Shown piece by piece: positions 1 to 11,640 of a stretch of DNA of 46,218 nucleotides; the first letter of the stretch is position 1; each line of letters begins with the position of its first letter. The translations under genes were made by a program, and so were the position numbers. Source of the stretch: Gnetum montanum (Eukaryota; Streptophyta; Gnetopsida; Gnetales; Gnetaceae); contig MNCI01010386.1 of the NCBI GenBank assembly GCA_015680685.1, positions 285,023-331,240 of the forward strand. The letters run 5' to 3'. Under the pieces are notes generated by a model that was not told the DNA's origin, ran no database searches, and saw nothing but the letters and a program-made list of their open reading frames with translations.

Positions 1-2129
1 AAAAACTATGTTGGCAAGACTTAGAAGGTAACATAGTGTTACCTCCTGATCCTTCAATCCCAAGAATGCTTCTGCATGCCCTCACATGAATTGGCATGTT
101 GCACTTACATGCAGAATACATTATGCAAGACCATGACTCAAGAGAATACCATCCCACAGAGGCACAACATCAAATGGATTTGCAATAGGAGAAACATCAT
201 AAGTCTTTGAAGGATAAGTGGTTGCAGGATGTCCCACATGTCTTAAGCGAAAATGAGGGTGGTGAACCTACCTCAGGCAGTCACCCACACAATGATGTTC
301 CTCCCCTTGACTTTGGCCAAGGGGTTGTGTATCAGAACCTTCATTCCACTATTCATAGCCCAGGTTCTAATACCCACGGGCACAAAGGATCTGAAAAAGA
401 GACATAGATACATGATAAAGATGGACATTCTGATCACAATCATGATCGATGTCGAGATTGCTGAAAAGAATGTGGCAACCACTATCATGGTGATGGTTCT
501 CCTTCTTCTTCACCTTCATCATCTCCTTCATCCTCTCCTTCAGTGTCCAGATGTAGTCATAAAGAAAAAGACCATGGGGATAAAGGTAGGCAAAGTGGAA
601 TTCATAGACAAAAAAACCAGGAAAGGGAATGAGGGCACTCTAGAGAGTCACAACATAGAAGAAGGGACAGTAGGGAACAACGTAGGCATCATAGACACCA
701 TGGACGAGATGATCATGATGAATCCCTAATTAATACTCAAGGTATGTTGGACATAACTGAGGTTGTTAGAATTTCAAAAAGGCACCAAAAATATAGTATG
801 ATCAAGAGATTAGATATGAAAAATATCCCATGATTTGAAGGGGGATACAACGTTGATCCTCAGAATGACTTACAAGCATTCCATGATGTCTGTGCCTTAC
901 AAAATGTAGAGAATGAATGACAAAAAATTAAGTTGTTTTCATGGACAGTAGTTAAAGAAGTGAAAAGCTGGTACTGGTCTTTAGAATCAAAATCCATTCA
1001 TAGGTGGAGTACTATGTTAGAAATATTTAATACCAAATGTACTCCCAAGTGTCTAACTTGCAAAAGAAAATCCAAGGCTGGAAACAAGGAGGACATGAAC
1101 CCTTGGATGTTTCCATGGGCTGATATTATGCACTATTACACCATTTTCCTAGCCATGGTTATTTGTAAAGGGATCAACTACACCATCTCATGGATGGGCT
1201 TAGGCATGAAACAAGAAGAACCCTTGGGAATTATGCACAAGGAAGAATATCCGAGCTTAGGTCCCATCAAATTCAAAGACTATTGGAGCAAGTTGCTAAG
1301 AAGGTGAGCTATGGAAGAGAGAAAGTGCAGAAGAGTATAACTGAGATCCTTCCCTTTAGAAGAGAGGAGTAAGATTTTGTGAGGATAAAGAAGAGTCACC
1401 ACTCGAAGAGATGGTGAATAGGAGAACTCTGCCTATCCAAAAGTTGACATCAGAAGTATCAAAAAAGGTATACCAAATGTGGGATTCCATAGATAATAGA
1501 TTTCAATTTGTTCTTAAAATAGTAGAGGAGTCTAGAGAGAAAGATAGTGATTGTGAAAAAAGAAAAAAGAAAGAAGCTGAACATGCACGTAGAAAGGGTA
1601 AGGGAAAAGTTGCCATTATTGAAGAGGTTATGGAGTTGGAAATAGACAATGATAGTGGATATGAAATATGTCAATATGACCATCCTAAGGGATGTTGCCC
1701 TATAATCTCACATCTACAAGAGTTCAAGGTGTATGCACTTAACCCATGATTAAACAACCGGCAAGCACCTCGAAGGTTACCTTACCCCCAAGGTAACCCA
1801 AGACAGTTCCACCAATGTATTATCCAAGTGGAACTCCACCACAACTGATTGAGTAATATCAATAGTGGTAGCACCCACAATCATGGGGAATGCCACCACA
1901 AAGGCAACAGTATCCTTATTGGCAACCTGATCCATATGGATATTACATGCAGCAGCCAATCTCCCCATGTCACTCTACTGGTCATATCACTCCTCAACCT
2001 CACTACCAAGTCCACAAGTATATTGGGACTCCCTCTTATAGGGGTGATATTCTACAATCATATCATCCTTCTCATCTGACCATATCTCTTCCACCAATAG
2101 CTCCACTACCACTTGCTCCAGCTATGTAG
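1..2129 (+). pseudogene. gag: Gag of element C (broken)
   Basis: This is a decayed Gag, the structural protein that would package the element's RNA. Residues encoded at about 207-740 are a His/Asp/Ser-rich low-complexity stretch with an SPSSS repeat near 510. The retrotransposon Gag domain runs from about 830 to 1320. It begins in the frame of 933 (motif KLFSW..VKEVKSWYWSL) and continues after a one-base shift near 1050 in the frame of 1190 (MDGLRHETRRTLG). It is collinear with Gag of A and B. A zinc-knuckle-like YEICQYDHPKGCC follows at about 1662-1700, then a Pro/Gln/Tyr-rich tail (1890-2129). The tail ends at a TAG that may itself be a mutated CAG, since the frame continues into protease. 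There are at least three frameshifts and many stops, so it is not functional. The true N-terminus lies near or beyond the left edge. Confidence 0.8.
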
Positions 2130-2411
2130 GGTGAAATCCCTACCCAGCTGCAACAACATAATGCCACAAGGGCTGTTAACTCTTAACCTACTATTGGTTC
2201 TAACAACCACATGAAGAAAAGACCTTTCTTTAGAACCAATAGACCAACCAAGCCCTTACAATCATAAGCGGCTGATTCCTTAGATGCCTCAGTATCAATC
2301 AAAACTTCGGAGCCTCCTTCAACTCAACCACCACACTCAATGCATACAGTCATGCTAACACATGCTATCACCAATTGGATAAAAGCTAGCCACCTTCCCA
2401 GGAAATAATTC

Positions 2412-2780
2412 TCTAATCCTGGGAGTCCTCTGATATACCTACAAATCACTAGAAATACATCATGTAAGGCTCTTTTGGATTCAGGTTCCGGTGTCAACTT
2501 GATTTCTCAAGAAATGTACAAGGCTTGGAACCTTACTCCATTGAAAAAGAGCAACATCCATCTAGAGTTGGTCAACCAGTCCATCACTATCCAATTGGGA
2601 CTGATGTAAGACATTGTTAACACTGTTTGTGGGTGGTCATACCTAGCTGACTTTCTAGTGATTCATGTGAACAACAGTAAGGGGGACTTCCCAATCATAA
2701 TGGGAAGATCATGGCTAAGCACCATCGATGCATGCCTAGGAATCTAAGATCTTTCCCTAGAAATATCAAAGGAAAATACA
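2412..2780 (+). pseudogene. Retropepsin (aspartic protease) domain of element C
   Basis: This is the polyprotein-processing protease of the element. The catalytic motif LLDSGSGVNLIS is intact at about 2472-2507, followed by the flap and core region and by FPIIMGRSWL at about 2690-2718, which corresponds to the usual LGRPWL block near the end of plant gypsy proteases. TAA at 2608 and TAG at 2746 interrupt the frame. It is in the same frame as the gag tail and the downstream RT, so gag-pol was one long reading frame, as in many Athila-type elements. Confidence 0.75.
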
Positions 2781-3374
2781 TTTAGAAAGATCTAGAAGAA
2801 GAAATTTCCATGCATCGTATATAGTGACATAGGGTGTAATTGCTTGCAGAGGTCATAGTTTATGCAAAGTTTAACATTGCCTACATGCAATCAATGTGCA
2901 CAAGTGATCAACATACAAAGATGCCTGTATGCAGTAGCCACACAATAGGAAGGCACCTAGTGGTTGACAGCTGATTCAGAAAGCAATTCACTCATACGCA
3001 TGGAACCAACTGATGGTTTGACTTCCACTTACATTGATAGCATAACGCATTAGAGAAAGTCCACCACCAACTTCCAAGTCTTAACCTTGAAAATGTCAAC
3101 TAGGGGAAGTTGGAAATCCTTGAGAAATTTAAGCAGGAGCCCCTTGAGCTGAAGCCATTGCCCACTAGTATGGAATACACATTCCTTAAAAATAGAAAAC
3201 TGGTAATTATCAACGCTAAGCTTTCTTCTCAATAGAAAGAAGAACTGCTGAATGTAATATAGATGGTGAAAAGCCTTCACTTGGTTATATCCCAAATTAA
3301 CTAGAATAGATCCTAGGATATGCCAACATAGGATTTACACCGAGCCCTCTATGAAGCCTCGAAGACAACCACAG

Positions 3375-4690
3375 AGGAGTTTAAACCCAAAGCTAAAGTA
3401 AGTAGTCAAGGAAGAAATCAAACAGCTTCTCAAGGCTGGGTTCATATACCCCATTGTTGATAGCGAATGGGTTAGACCCTTAGTTATTCTGCCTAAAAAG
3501 GGAGGCAAATGTAGGGTGTGCATAGATTTCAGGCTACTGAATATGGAAACATTCAAAGATTACTTTCCATTTCCATTTATTGACCAAGTCTTAGACACCG
3601 TCATAGGGCATTGCTACTACATTTTTCTGGATGGATATAATGAATATAATCAAATACAAATAACCCCAAAAGACCAAGCAAAGACTACATTCACTAGTCC
3701 TTGGGGAATATTTGCATTCAAATAGATACTGTTTGGCTTGTGTAATGCCCTTACAACATTTCAATTACTAGTTCTAAGCATCTTCCAACAGCAGATAGGA
3801 AATGGTGTAGAAGTCTTTATGGATGATTTCTCTACCTATGGAGCAAACTTTGATCAAGCCTTGGACTAGTTAGAGCAATTGTTAAAAAGATGTGTAGAAA
3901 CCAATTTGAGGCTCAACTGGTAGAAAATCCATTTGATGATCCAAGAGGGCATAGTACTAGTGCACAAAATCTCACACATAGGGATAGAGGTAGACCCCAA
4001 GAAAATCAAAGTTATCCAAGGAATTACCCATCAACTGGAAACTATCAAATATATTTGGTCATTCCTTGGACATATCAGCTACTATAGGAGATTTATTGAG
4101 AACTTTTCAAAGGTTGCCAAACCATTGGTGGAATTAACAAAAAAGGATGTACCTTTTGAGTGGACCATGGAATGCAAATTAGCTTTTCAAACTCTGAAAA
4201 AGGAGCTATTAGAAACACCCATTCTACAAGTTCTTGACTGGTCCAAACCATTTCATATCATGACTGATGCATCCAACTATGCCTTAGGAGCTGTACTTAC
4301 ATAGTTAGATAACCAGAAGCATCCTTATTACATCCACTGTGCAAGTAGAAGTATTGTTGGTGCACAACTTAACTATACTACCATAGAGAAAGAATTAATG
4401 ATTGTAGTGTTTGCACTAGAAAATTTTAGACACTATGTATTGGGATATAATGTATATATACATACAAATCATAGTTCAATAAGGTTCCTCATGAATAAGC
4501 CAATGGTAAGCCCTCGTATCATATGATGGCTTGTAATCTTACAAGAGTTTGATCTTACAATGATTCATTGTAAAGGTACCAAGAACATAGTTGTTGATCA
4601 TTTATCTTGGTTGTCATGGGACAACAAAGAGGACGAGTATCCAATTTCTAATCATTTTCTTGATGAATTCCTCTTTTCTGGTGTAGTGAA
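3375..4690 (+). pseudogene. pol: Reverse transcriptase and RNase H of element C
   Basis: The RT begins near 3400 (EEIKQLLKAGFI). It continues with RVCIDFRLLN (about 3515), the PFPFIDQVLD block typical of Athila-like RT, DQAKTTFTSPWG, and the active-site motif VFMDDFS at about 3813-3833 with both aspartates kept. The RNase H follows at about 4200-4640, with FHIMTDASNYALGAVL (first acidic residue in TDAS), EKELMIVVFALENFRHYVLG and TNHSSIRFL. The frame is constant but is broken by TAG or TGA at several points, for example 3724, 3868 and 3921. At many of these the family normally has Gln, Trp or Arg. The element is incapable of making active RT, but its domain order is clear. Confidence 0.9.
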
Positions 4691-6173
4691 TAATCAATCA
4701 CCTATAGAGGCAAAATGATACAGTAGCATTCTTATTTATGTCCTTACCCAACAAATACCACAAGACTTAAACCTTAAGAAGAAACAACAGTTTCTTTACC
4801 AAGCCAAGTACTTTATGGAAATCAATGGGAAAATTTATAAAGTGTGTTCCGATGGCTTGGTTCGATGGTGTGTTCCCAATATAGATCAACTATGAGTTCT
4901 CCAAGATGCTCATGAGGGTCCTTGTGGGGGTCATTACGTTGGGAAATGAACGACCATCAAGATCTTTCTTGCAGGATATTATTGGCCTACATTATTTTAG
5001 GATGCCCATCAATTCTTCTAATCTTGTGAGCACTGTCAACATGATGGGGGAATGACTGCTAGAATAGAGGATCCACAACAATGGATCCAACCATTAGGAC
5101 CCTTCGACATTTGGAGAATTAATTTTATGGGGCTAATTACACCAATGTCCAATGGAAAAGTCTATATCATTATTGTTGTTGATTACCTAACTAAATGGAT
5201 AGAAGCAGCTGCTATTAAGGATTGTACATCATCTACAGCTACATAATTTGTTCAACAAAAAATTATAAATAGGTTTGGTGTGCCTCGTGCACTTATTTCA
5301 GACAATGGTACCCACTTCATAGGTGCAACTTTTTGAAAATTAATGTAACACCTAGGGGTTGAGCATAAATTGACTACACCATACCACCCCCAAGAGAACA
5401 GTCAAGTAGAAGTCACCAACAGGGAGATTACGAAGATATTGATAAGAACTATTGGGAAGTTTAGGCAAGACTGGAGCACTAAACTGAATGATGCTCTTTG
5501 GTCATACCACTCCACATGGAAACTCCCTACAGGCTACTCTCCCTATGAGTTAGTGTATGATAAATTACCAATGCTTTGCATTTAAATTGAGCTCCATACA
5601 CTATCCATGGCATGTGACCTCGACCTTGACCTTGATCTAGCATAGAAACAATAGTTAGTTACCCTTAACTTGCTAGATGAAAATGAACTAGTTGCCCTAT
5701 CATCTAACGAGTTGCACAAGGCACTCAATAAACAATGTCATGACCTAAGAATTAGGAAAGTTAAATATCAACTGGGAGATAAGGTTATCTACTAGAATCC
5801 CACACATGTGCCACAATGTACTAAATTTCAAACATTGTGGGAAGGACCTTATATTATTTATGTAAATTTTCCTTTAGGGTTCATGACAATATACAAACTT
5901 GAGAGCCCATACAAAAAACTTTTGGTCAACGTACAAGAAGCCAAACCTTTCCATGAGCTTAGGATAGCTAGTACACATGCTACCTCTATTGATGGACAAC
6001 CTTGCTCACTATTTCAGATCTTCTCCTTCCAACTCAGTCATGGGGAGATGGCCACCTATGCTAACCATTTTAGGCCCTCAGTTCTTTTTGAATTTTTGTT
6101 TTACACATTTTCCAACTTTTGTTATTTTTTTTACACCATTGTTCATGTTTTTACTATTTCTTTGTTTGCTTGA
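4691..6173 (+). pseudogene. Integrase of element C
   Basis: This integrase would insert the element's cDNA. The N-terminal HHCC zinc site is recognisable: DAHEGPCGGHYV at about 4903 and CEHCQ at about 5026. The catalytic core has D in PFDIWRINFMG (about 5103), D in ISDNGTHF (about 5297) and E in the NSQVEVTNRE stretch (about 5398-5425), so the D,D-35-E triad is kept. A TGYSPYELVYDK block follows (about 5530). The C-terminal region contains WEGPYII (about 5838) and a GPY/F-like fold, with no chromodomain. Stops occur throughout, and the open frame finally ends at 6173. It lies in the same frame as RT. The placement and motifs fit non-chromovirus, Athila-type elements. Confidence 0.88.
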
Positions 6174-7975
6174 TTTACTTTTATTTGTCATCCAATAAGT
6201 GCTCATGATGGTGGATTGCATTATATCATATTGATTGCTAATGTTTGGTTATTACCTTTGAATTATGATGTTGATATTAAGGTATGGTTCTTTTGGTAAA
6301 ACAGGCAATGAGTCCACACCATCGACTCATCCATACAACTCTATGGTCTCCTTTGGCTTGGAACTATACAGTTCCCTTTTTCTAAGTAAATTTATTAATG
6401 AATTGGTGGATGGGTACTTTTTAAACCAAGGAAAGACTCAAAGAATGAAAAGGGTGTGACTTCAAGGGGATTCGATGCATTTGTGCTGACCATTCTCTTG
6501 GGTGTTTGGATGCTTGTTTCTTTGGTTTTCTGTCATTTTGACATTGTTCAAAAATTAAGAAGCCGAGTGAATAAAAATAAGTCTTTGCATGGTGTGGTTC
6601 TCACACAAATAAAAGAGAGAAAAGAAAGGATAAAAGTGAGAATTCAAAGCACACCCCTTAGATATAATAAAGCAATATGGGCTACAAGCACTAGTTATGA
6701 AATTGGAAAGACATGTTACCCATGCCTAAAGGTTCCCTCTAACTAAGGCCCTTTCTCACTTCCTGCTTCTCCATCTTGCTCTCCTCGAGATGGTGGTCAC
6801 TCTTTGTGAAGGAATTCTTGTTGCCTCAAGAGGATGGATTGGCCAAGTGTATTGATGCAAGGTCACTAAATGTGATTGGTTTGAGTCTAGATTTGGGATG
6901 ATTTCTACTCAGTTATCTTAACCATGAAATACACAAGGGGCTTTACATAACCTTGTGCTTGGGATTCCATTCCATTCTCTCCTCTCCATATTTGTTCCCA
7001 TTTTCCACCTCATTGTCGATTTTATCATTAGTTTGTTATGGGTTGATGCATTATTTTTCTTTGTTGAATTTTTGTGGATAAGTTTTTAACTCTTATTTCC
7101 AAATGACATTTCTAGAGGCTACAGACTCTTTCGTTTGTGGGTTTGTTAGGGCATAAAAGGCATGATCTTGCTTTGGGGAGGAACCATTGGCATTTATTTT
7201 TGGTGCAATTGTTAAGTTCTTTTCCTTAAACATTTTCTACAATCAATCATCTCTTGTTTCATCCCCATCCATGACATCCATTTTATTGGCGTTGTCATTG
7301 TTATTTTTTCCCATCTTTCTTGTTCCTCATATTTTTATATCTTATAGCTATTAGAGGTTCACTCTTAGTCATGGGGGCCTTGACAAAAATTTTTCAATTT
7401 TCTCCATTTTACTATTCACCTAACCCCTACACCTTGGGTAGTCACATGTGATAAATCTTCAAACTAGTTTATGCCATAACCACAACTTAGCCAATGTGCT
7501 TCATATCGAGGCAAGGTATCAACTGCATTATGGTTTATCTATCCTTGCTCATACTGTGTTGTGTGTGTAGATGGCAAACATACAAATAATAGACTGAGCT
7601 TGGAGGAAGCACTCAGGATGGACCAGAAATGGAGCATTTACGAAAGGAGCAAGTTTGGTGGCATGTCTATGGATAAATAATGGAAGGTGCAATCTTAGCA
7701 TTGGTGGCAACACACTTCATTTTCTCTCTCTCTCTCTCTTTCTCTACAATCTATGAAATAAAGGCTTGGATGTCATTTATGTATGAGTGTTCACCACAAT
7801 GGTCATGAACACTAATGTTGTAATATGATTATTAATCCATTCATTGGGCACGTTGAGTCTATCATCCCATTCCACTATCAAGTCAGTTATCAGTTAGTCA
7901 ATAATCCCATACCTTCCCAATATTTTGTAAAGAACTTGTTTCTTCTCTTCTATAATTGAGGATGAGTTTTCATTT
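6174..7975 (+). other. 3' spacer of element C between integrase and polypurine tract
   Basis: No convincing protein is visible here. The stretch at about 6300-6740 is related to element A at about 32380-32720: both hold a phrase like GTGACTTCAAGGGGA followed by TTCTCTTGGGTG. It is therefore a shared post-coding spacer. The last ~130 bases before the polypurine tract (CAATAATCCCATACC, then GAGGATGAGTTT) are nearly the same in A and B. ORF2 of A/B and its GATATC promoter are absent. A CT-rich microsatellite lies at about 7720-7742. Confidence 0.6.
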
Positions 7976-7988
7976 AGTCATGGGGGTA
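7975..7988 (+). promoter_or_regulatory. Polypurine tract of element C
   Basis: The sequence TTAGTCATGGGGGTA lies directly before the TG of the 3' LTR. The same CAGTCATGGGGGTA occurs before the 3' LTRs of A and B. This is the usual position for priming plus-strand DNA synthesis. Confidence 0.75.
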
Positions 7989-7998
7989 TGATGAGATC

Positions 7999-8125
7999 AG
8001 TTACTCTAATTATTAGAGTGGTTACTCTAGTAGTTATTCTAATTATTAGAGTGGTTACTCTAGTAGTTACTTTAGCAGTTATTGTAATTATTAGAGTGGT
8101 TACTCTAATTATTAGAGTAGTTGCT
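7999..8125 (+). repeat. Palindromic minisatellite in U3 of element C LTR
   Basis: About five to six imperfect copies of a ~21-bp unit, GTTACTCTAATTATTAGAGTG, lie in tandem. Each contains a palindrome with 7-bp arms (CTCTAAT / ATTAGAG), perfect at 8004-8018 and 8103-8117. The array ends just before a TATA box (8134), the position of an enhancer. Confidence 0.85.
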
Positions 8126-8133
8126 CCCAAGCC

Positions 8134-8141
8134 TATAAATA
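8134..8141 (+). promoter_or_regulatory. TATA box of element C LTR
   Basis: TATAAATA lies directly downstream of the palindromic array and about 140 bp upstream of the AATAAA signal. This fits the U3/R layout of an LTR. Confidence 0.6.
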
Positions 8142-8871
8142 CAGTGCCCAGGCACAGAATTGTAAGGAATTCTTTTTGAGTAGTTAGATTATTTTCCAAG
8201 TATCCATATTAGGAGGTCTAAGTGTGGATGGATCTTTATTTGAGCATTGTGTACTTGAGCACACCTTGTCTATGGAAATAAAGATGAGCTCTTTGATTCA
8301 TCCTTGCAGCAGTTGAGATTTTTTTTCTTACACATTTCTTTCATTTTATTTACTTATGTATTTATTTTATTTTATTTTATTTTATGCACTTTACATTTAT
8401 GTTATTATCACAATAATTCATTTTGATCAATTAAGCAAATCATTAAATTACACAAGCACGTCCACTTCAAACATGCATGTAATGCTTGGTAAGCCAGTAA
8501 CGATTAGCGTTTGGTAATCCCAGTAGTGTTGCACTGGTTCAAGATGTGTACGACATGTTGGAATAGATGCTAGTGTTAGGATTAGTTAGAACTTAGTTAA
8601 TGAGTAGTTAAGTTAAATTAGTCACTTAGTTACCTCTCTCCTTCCCTACTAGCATAGGACATAAAAACATAAAAGCTATAAAAATCATGTGCCTCAAGCT
8701 TACTTAACCATACAATCGTGACATATAGGTAAGCTTAGGAAGACAACAATCAACCAACCCATCCTTGTTCCGCAAGGGTGCATAAGCACTTGGTCCTTGG
8801 AATTCAACCAGATCATGCGTGAAATGCTCGTATTCATATGGTTGGCCGTAGGGGTACCTTGCTGCTCATCA

Positions 8872-9151
8872 AAGACAAAGCATACATGTAGTTACAAGAC
8901 ATTACATACGACTACGTGAGACAACTAGCAAACTACAGGCCATTATAGGCTACTATAAGTACATCATTAACAAATCTATATCACATGTTATAGATTATAC
9001 AAAGTTTGAATTTCATTTATCATGCTAAAGAGAGAGAGAGTGAGAGAGAGAGAGAGAGAGAGAGATCATTTAGGTTCACTTGTTATATGTTGTAAAGATC
9101 ATTGACCTTGATTGTTAATCCATACTTGTAAAGAAAAGGCTATAGCAAAAC
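8872..9151. other. Non-coding flank between elements C and D, with AG microsatellite
   Basis: No gene is visible. It holds an AG microsatellite at about 9029-9065 with one GTG interruption. It lies downstream of the D integrase on the minus strand and may be D's 3' untranslated region, but no LTR could be identified. Confidence 0.5.
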
Positions 9152-10480
9152 ATGTTAGATGTAATAAGGTTTAAGATAGGAATGGTTGACCAAATTGACC
9201 AATTCATTTCCATTCATGTCTACCAATCTGAATGCTCCATTTCCATAGGCTTTTGTGATTAAGAAAGGTCCTTTCCAATTGGCTAAGAATTTGTACGCAT
9301 GTTCATGAATGGTCTTGCAGATCAAGTCTCCTTCCTTGATCATTTGTTTGTTTAGATCATGATGATGATATTGCTTCTACCTATCTTGGTATCATTTGAT
9401 GTGAACAAGCATTTGTATTCATTGCTCTTCTAGCAAATCTAGATCAATAGTACACAGCTTCTTGTTCTACTCATCATTGATAAAGTCAAATAGAGCTACT
9501 CTTAGATATGGAACCTATAATTCAAGGGAAAAAAATTTAGATCCATAAATAAGGCTATATAGGATGACACCAAGTGTAGTTCAAAAGGTAGTTTGATAGT
9601 TACAAATTGCATAAACAAGCTACCCATGCCATTTATGTCTACTATTGTTCATCATCATTTTAAGCAAGTTTATGATGACCTTGTTGCTAGCTTCATCTTG
9701 TATATTAGCTTGAGGATAGTATGGTAATGAAAATGAATTCTTAATGCTTAGTTTTTGACAAAAGTCTTGCATTTTTTTGCTATTTACCTATGGGCCATTA
9801 TCTATAACTATAGTTAATGGTATGCCAAAATAGGCTACTATGTTATCTAGTATGAATTTAGAGACTAGTTGAGATGTTTTCTTCCTCAAAGACGTAGCAT
9901 CAACCCACTTTGTAAAATATTTAGTTGTGATGATGATAAAGCTATGCTTGAAGGAAGACTTAGGCATTATGGGTCTAATAATGTCAATTCCCCATTATTG
10001 AAATGGCTAGGTTATCTAAGTAGTGTGTAACTTGGTTGCATGAGTATTAAGTTGCTATGCCATTGACATGTATCACAAGTTTTAACCTTCTGTAGGTAGT
10101 CACTTTCCATATAGGGCTAATAATATCCCAATTGTCTAAACTTTGGTGTCATGGCTCTAGGTCCTATATGTCCCTCACATACACCTTCATGGACTTTCTC
10201 AAGGATTATGTGAGCTTTGATTTTTCCCAGGTACACTAACAAAATGCCATCATAGAGCCTTCAACATAAGGTGTTATTACCTACAATGATATACTCTTTT
10301 GATCTTTTATGTACAACATCCTTTTGAGAAGTATCGAGGTTCTATGGAGGCTTAGCATGCATTAGGTAAAACTTGATATTGTCATACCACTCCTTTTAAG
10401 GGGCATTATCAATGGTGGCTATAGAGTTGCCTTCAATGTTTTGCATGATGGAAAGAGCATAGTTCTTCTTTAAAAAGGTT
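9152..10480 (-). pseudogene. Integrase of element D (Tat/Ogre-like)
   Basis: Read on the minus strand, the core shows an IITTKYFTKWVDA stretch (about 9930), IVIDNGP with the second catalytic Asp (about 9795) and PYYPQANIQDEASNK with the Glu (about 9690). The end is KGPFLITKAYGNGAFRLVD then SYLKPYY (9155-9260), the C-terminal signature typical of Tat-lineage integrases. There are many stops, several of them TAG or TAA in place of Gln or Trp codons. It follows RNase H as expected. It is inactive and older-looking than C. Confidence 0.8.
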
Positions 10481-11640
10481 AACTTGCTAAACAGATCTAG
10501 CATCACACTTAGGGCTGAGGTTGTAATGGCATCAACTAAGGTGTTCTTAGTTTAGAGTATATGTTGAGTACCAACATTTATAAATTGTTGTATGACTTTC
10601 TTAGCTAAGTCACAATAAGGTTGTAAATGTTTGGATTTACATGCATAAACCTTTGTTACTTGGTTAACCACAAGTTGTGAATCACCTTTTACCATCAGAC
10701 ATTTGATTCCTTGATCACAAGCTACCATCATTTCTTTGATTAATCTTTCATACTCCACCACATTATTGGTACATGAAAATTGAAAATGGTAAGTGAAATG
10801 TTGGATTACACTAGAAGGTGATGTTGGAATGGTAGCAGCACTAGCTCCATGGGTAGTTGAAGATTTTTCAAAGTAAATGATATCCTTGTAACCTTCAAGT
10901 ACCTCATTAACAATGTTAACATACTCATCAGGGAATTTAGGGTCTATGGCTACATCGTCTTCAACTAGGAAAATTGTGAGTTGTGTAGTTATAGCTTAAA
11001 CTTTGGTCAAGGCTTGGAAGATATACTATAGGTCAAACTCAACTGTTATGACCTTCCACTATGCTATTCAGCTACTTTCATAGATGTTGGTTATTATGAC
11101 TCTTAACATATTATCTTTTCATATAATGTTTACGTGGCTCCTAAAGAGGTAGTGTCTCCACTTCTTCAAAGAGAAGACTAGGGCTAGATAATACTTCTCA
11201 ACCTCTGTGTATCAAGTCTCATAAGCTATTCATTCATCACTCAAGTAGTACATGGTTAACTCTGCTCCATCATCTCATTTTTAACAAAGTAGAAAGGCCA
11301 TGGGCATCTTAGAGATAGCAAGGTAGATGTAGAAAGATTTATCCTTTTATGGTAGATACACCATGGGTATTTGAGCCAACTCTTGCTTAATATTATCAAA
11401 GGCTTCTTGGCATTGGGAAATCCACTCATAGTGAACTTCTTTTTTCATAAAGTATTGCATGTGTTGTAGCTTATCCATAAGCTTTGAGATGAACCTACAG
11501 ACAAATTGCAATCTACTTTGTAATCCCTAAATATTCTTAAGGTTATTAAGCACTACCAAATTAGTTATGACCTTAACCTTATCAAGATTGACATGTATCC
11601 CTACTTTAGACAATATAAATCCAAGCATCTTACCACTTTT
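10481..11640 (-). pseudogene. Dual RNase H region of element D
   Basis: Two RNase H-type stretches can be followed on the minus strand. The first (about 11000-11460) is the ordinary Ty3/gypsy RNase H connected to RT, with HYEWISQCQEAFDNIKQEL near 11430 and SLKKWRHYLF near 11150. The second (about 10500-10870) reads NNVVEYERLIKEM, then VKGDSQLVVNQVTKVY, then LQPYCDLAKKV. That is the extra, archaeal-type RNase H found in Tat/Ogre elements. Having both places D in the Tat lineage. Internal stops are frequent. Confidence 0.75.

Larger units (their letters stand above)
1..8871 (+). mobile_element. Element C: Athila-like Ty3/gypsy LTR retrotransposon, 5' LTR outside window
   Basis: This is the 3' portion of a large LTR retrotransposon on the plus strand. 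The order is gag, retropepsin, RT, RNase H and integrase, then a spacer of about 1.8 kb, a polypurine tract and a 3' LTR. Integrase after RNase H is the Ty3/gypsy order. There is no chromodomain, and the RT and integrase motifs look like the Athila clade. From about 1890 to 6173 the gag C-terminus and all pol domains share one frame, broken only by nonsense codons. The N-terminal half of gag has several frameshifts. The 5' LTR and primer site lie left of the window. The 3' LTR and the sequence before it match those of A and B, so the three are one lineage. The 5 bases after the LTR are AAGAC (8872-8876), the expected target duplication if the insertion is simple. Confidence 0.9.
7989..8871 (+). 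repeat. 3' LTR of element C
   Basis: This LTR of about 883 bp starts TGATGAGAT and ends GCTGCTCATCA. Its start, its end (a phrase like GTAGGGGTACCTTGCTGCTCATCA) and its AATAAA-containing middle (8277-8282) match the LTRs of A and B, but its U3 is different: it carries a palindromic minisatellite rather than GATATC repeats. A TATAAATA lies at 8134-8141 and a TTTTA microsatellite at about 8358-8386. The partner LTR is outside the window, so divergence cannot be measured. Confidence 0.85.

Noticed and set aside
253-729. 158-codon plus-strand open frame
   Set aside because: The frame of 207 through this stretch reads as the His/Asp/Ser-rich Gag N-terminus and leads into the Gag domain. This one is an out-of-phase shadow rich in Met/Ile.
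7999-8125. Repeat array considered as CRISPR-like
   Set aside because: The units are directly tandem with no unique spacers and lie in the U3 of a plant LTR.
7978-8199. Overlapping open frames on both strands in the C LTR
   Set aside because: They arise because the tandem palindromic unit has no stop in several frames. Their products are simple Val-Thr-Leu repeats.
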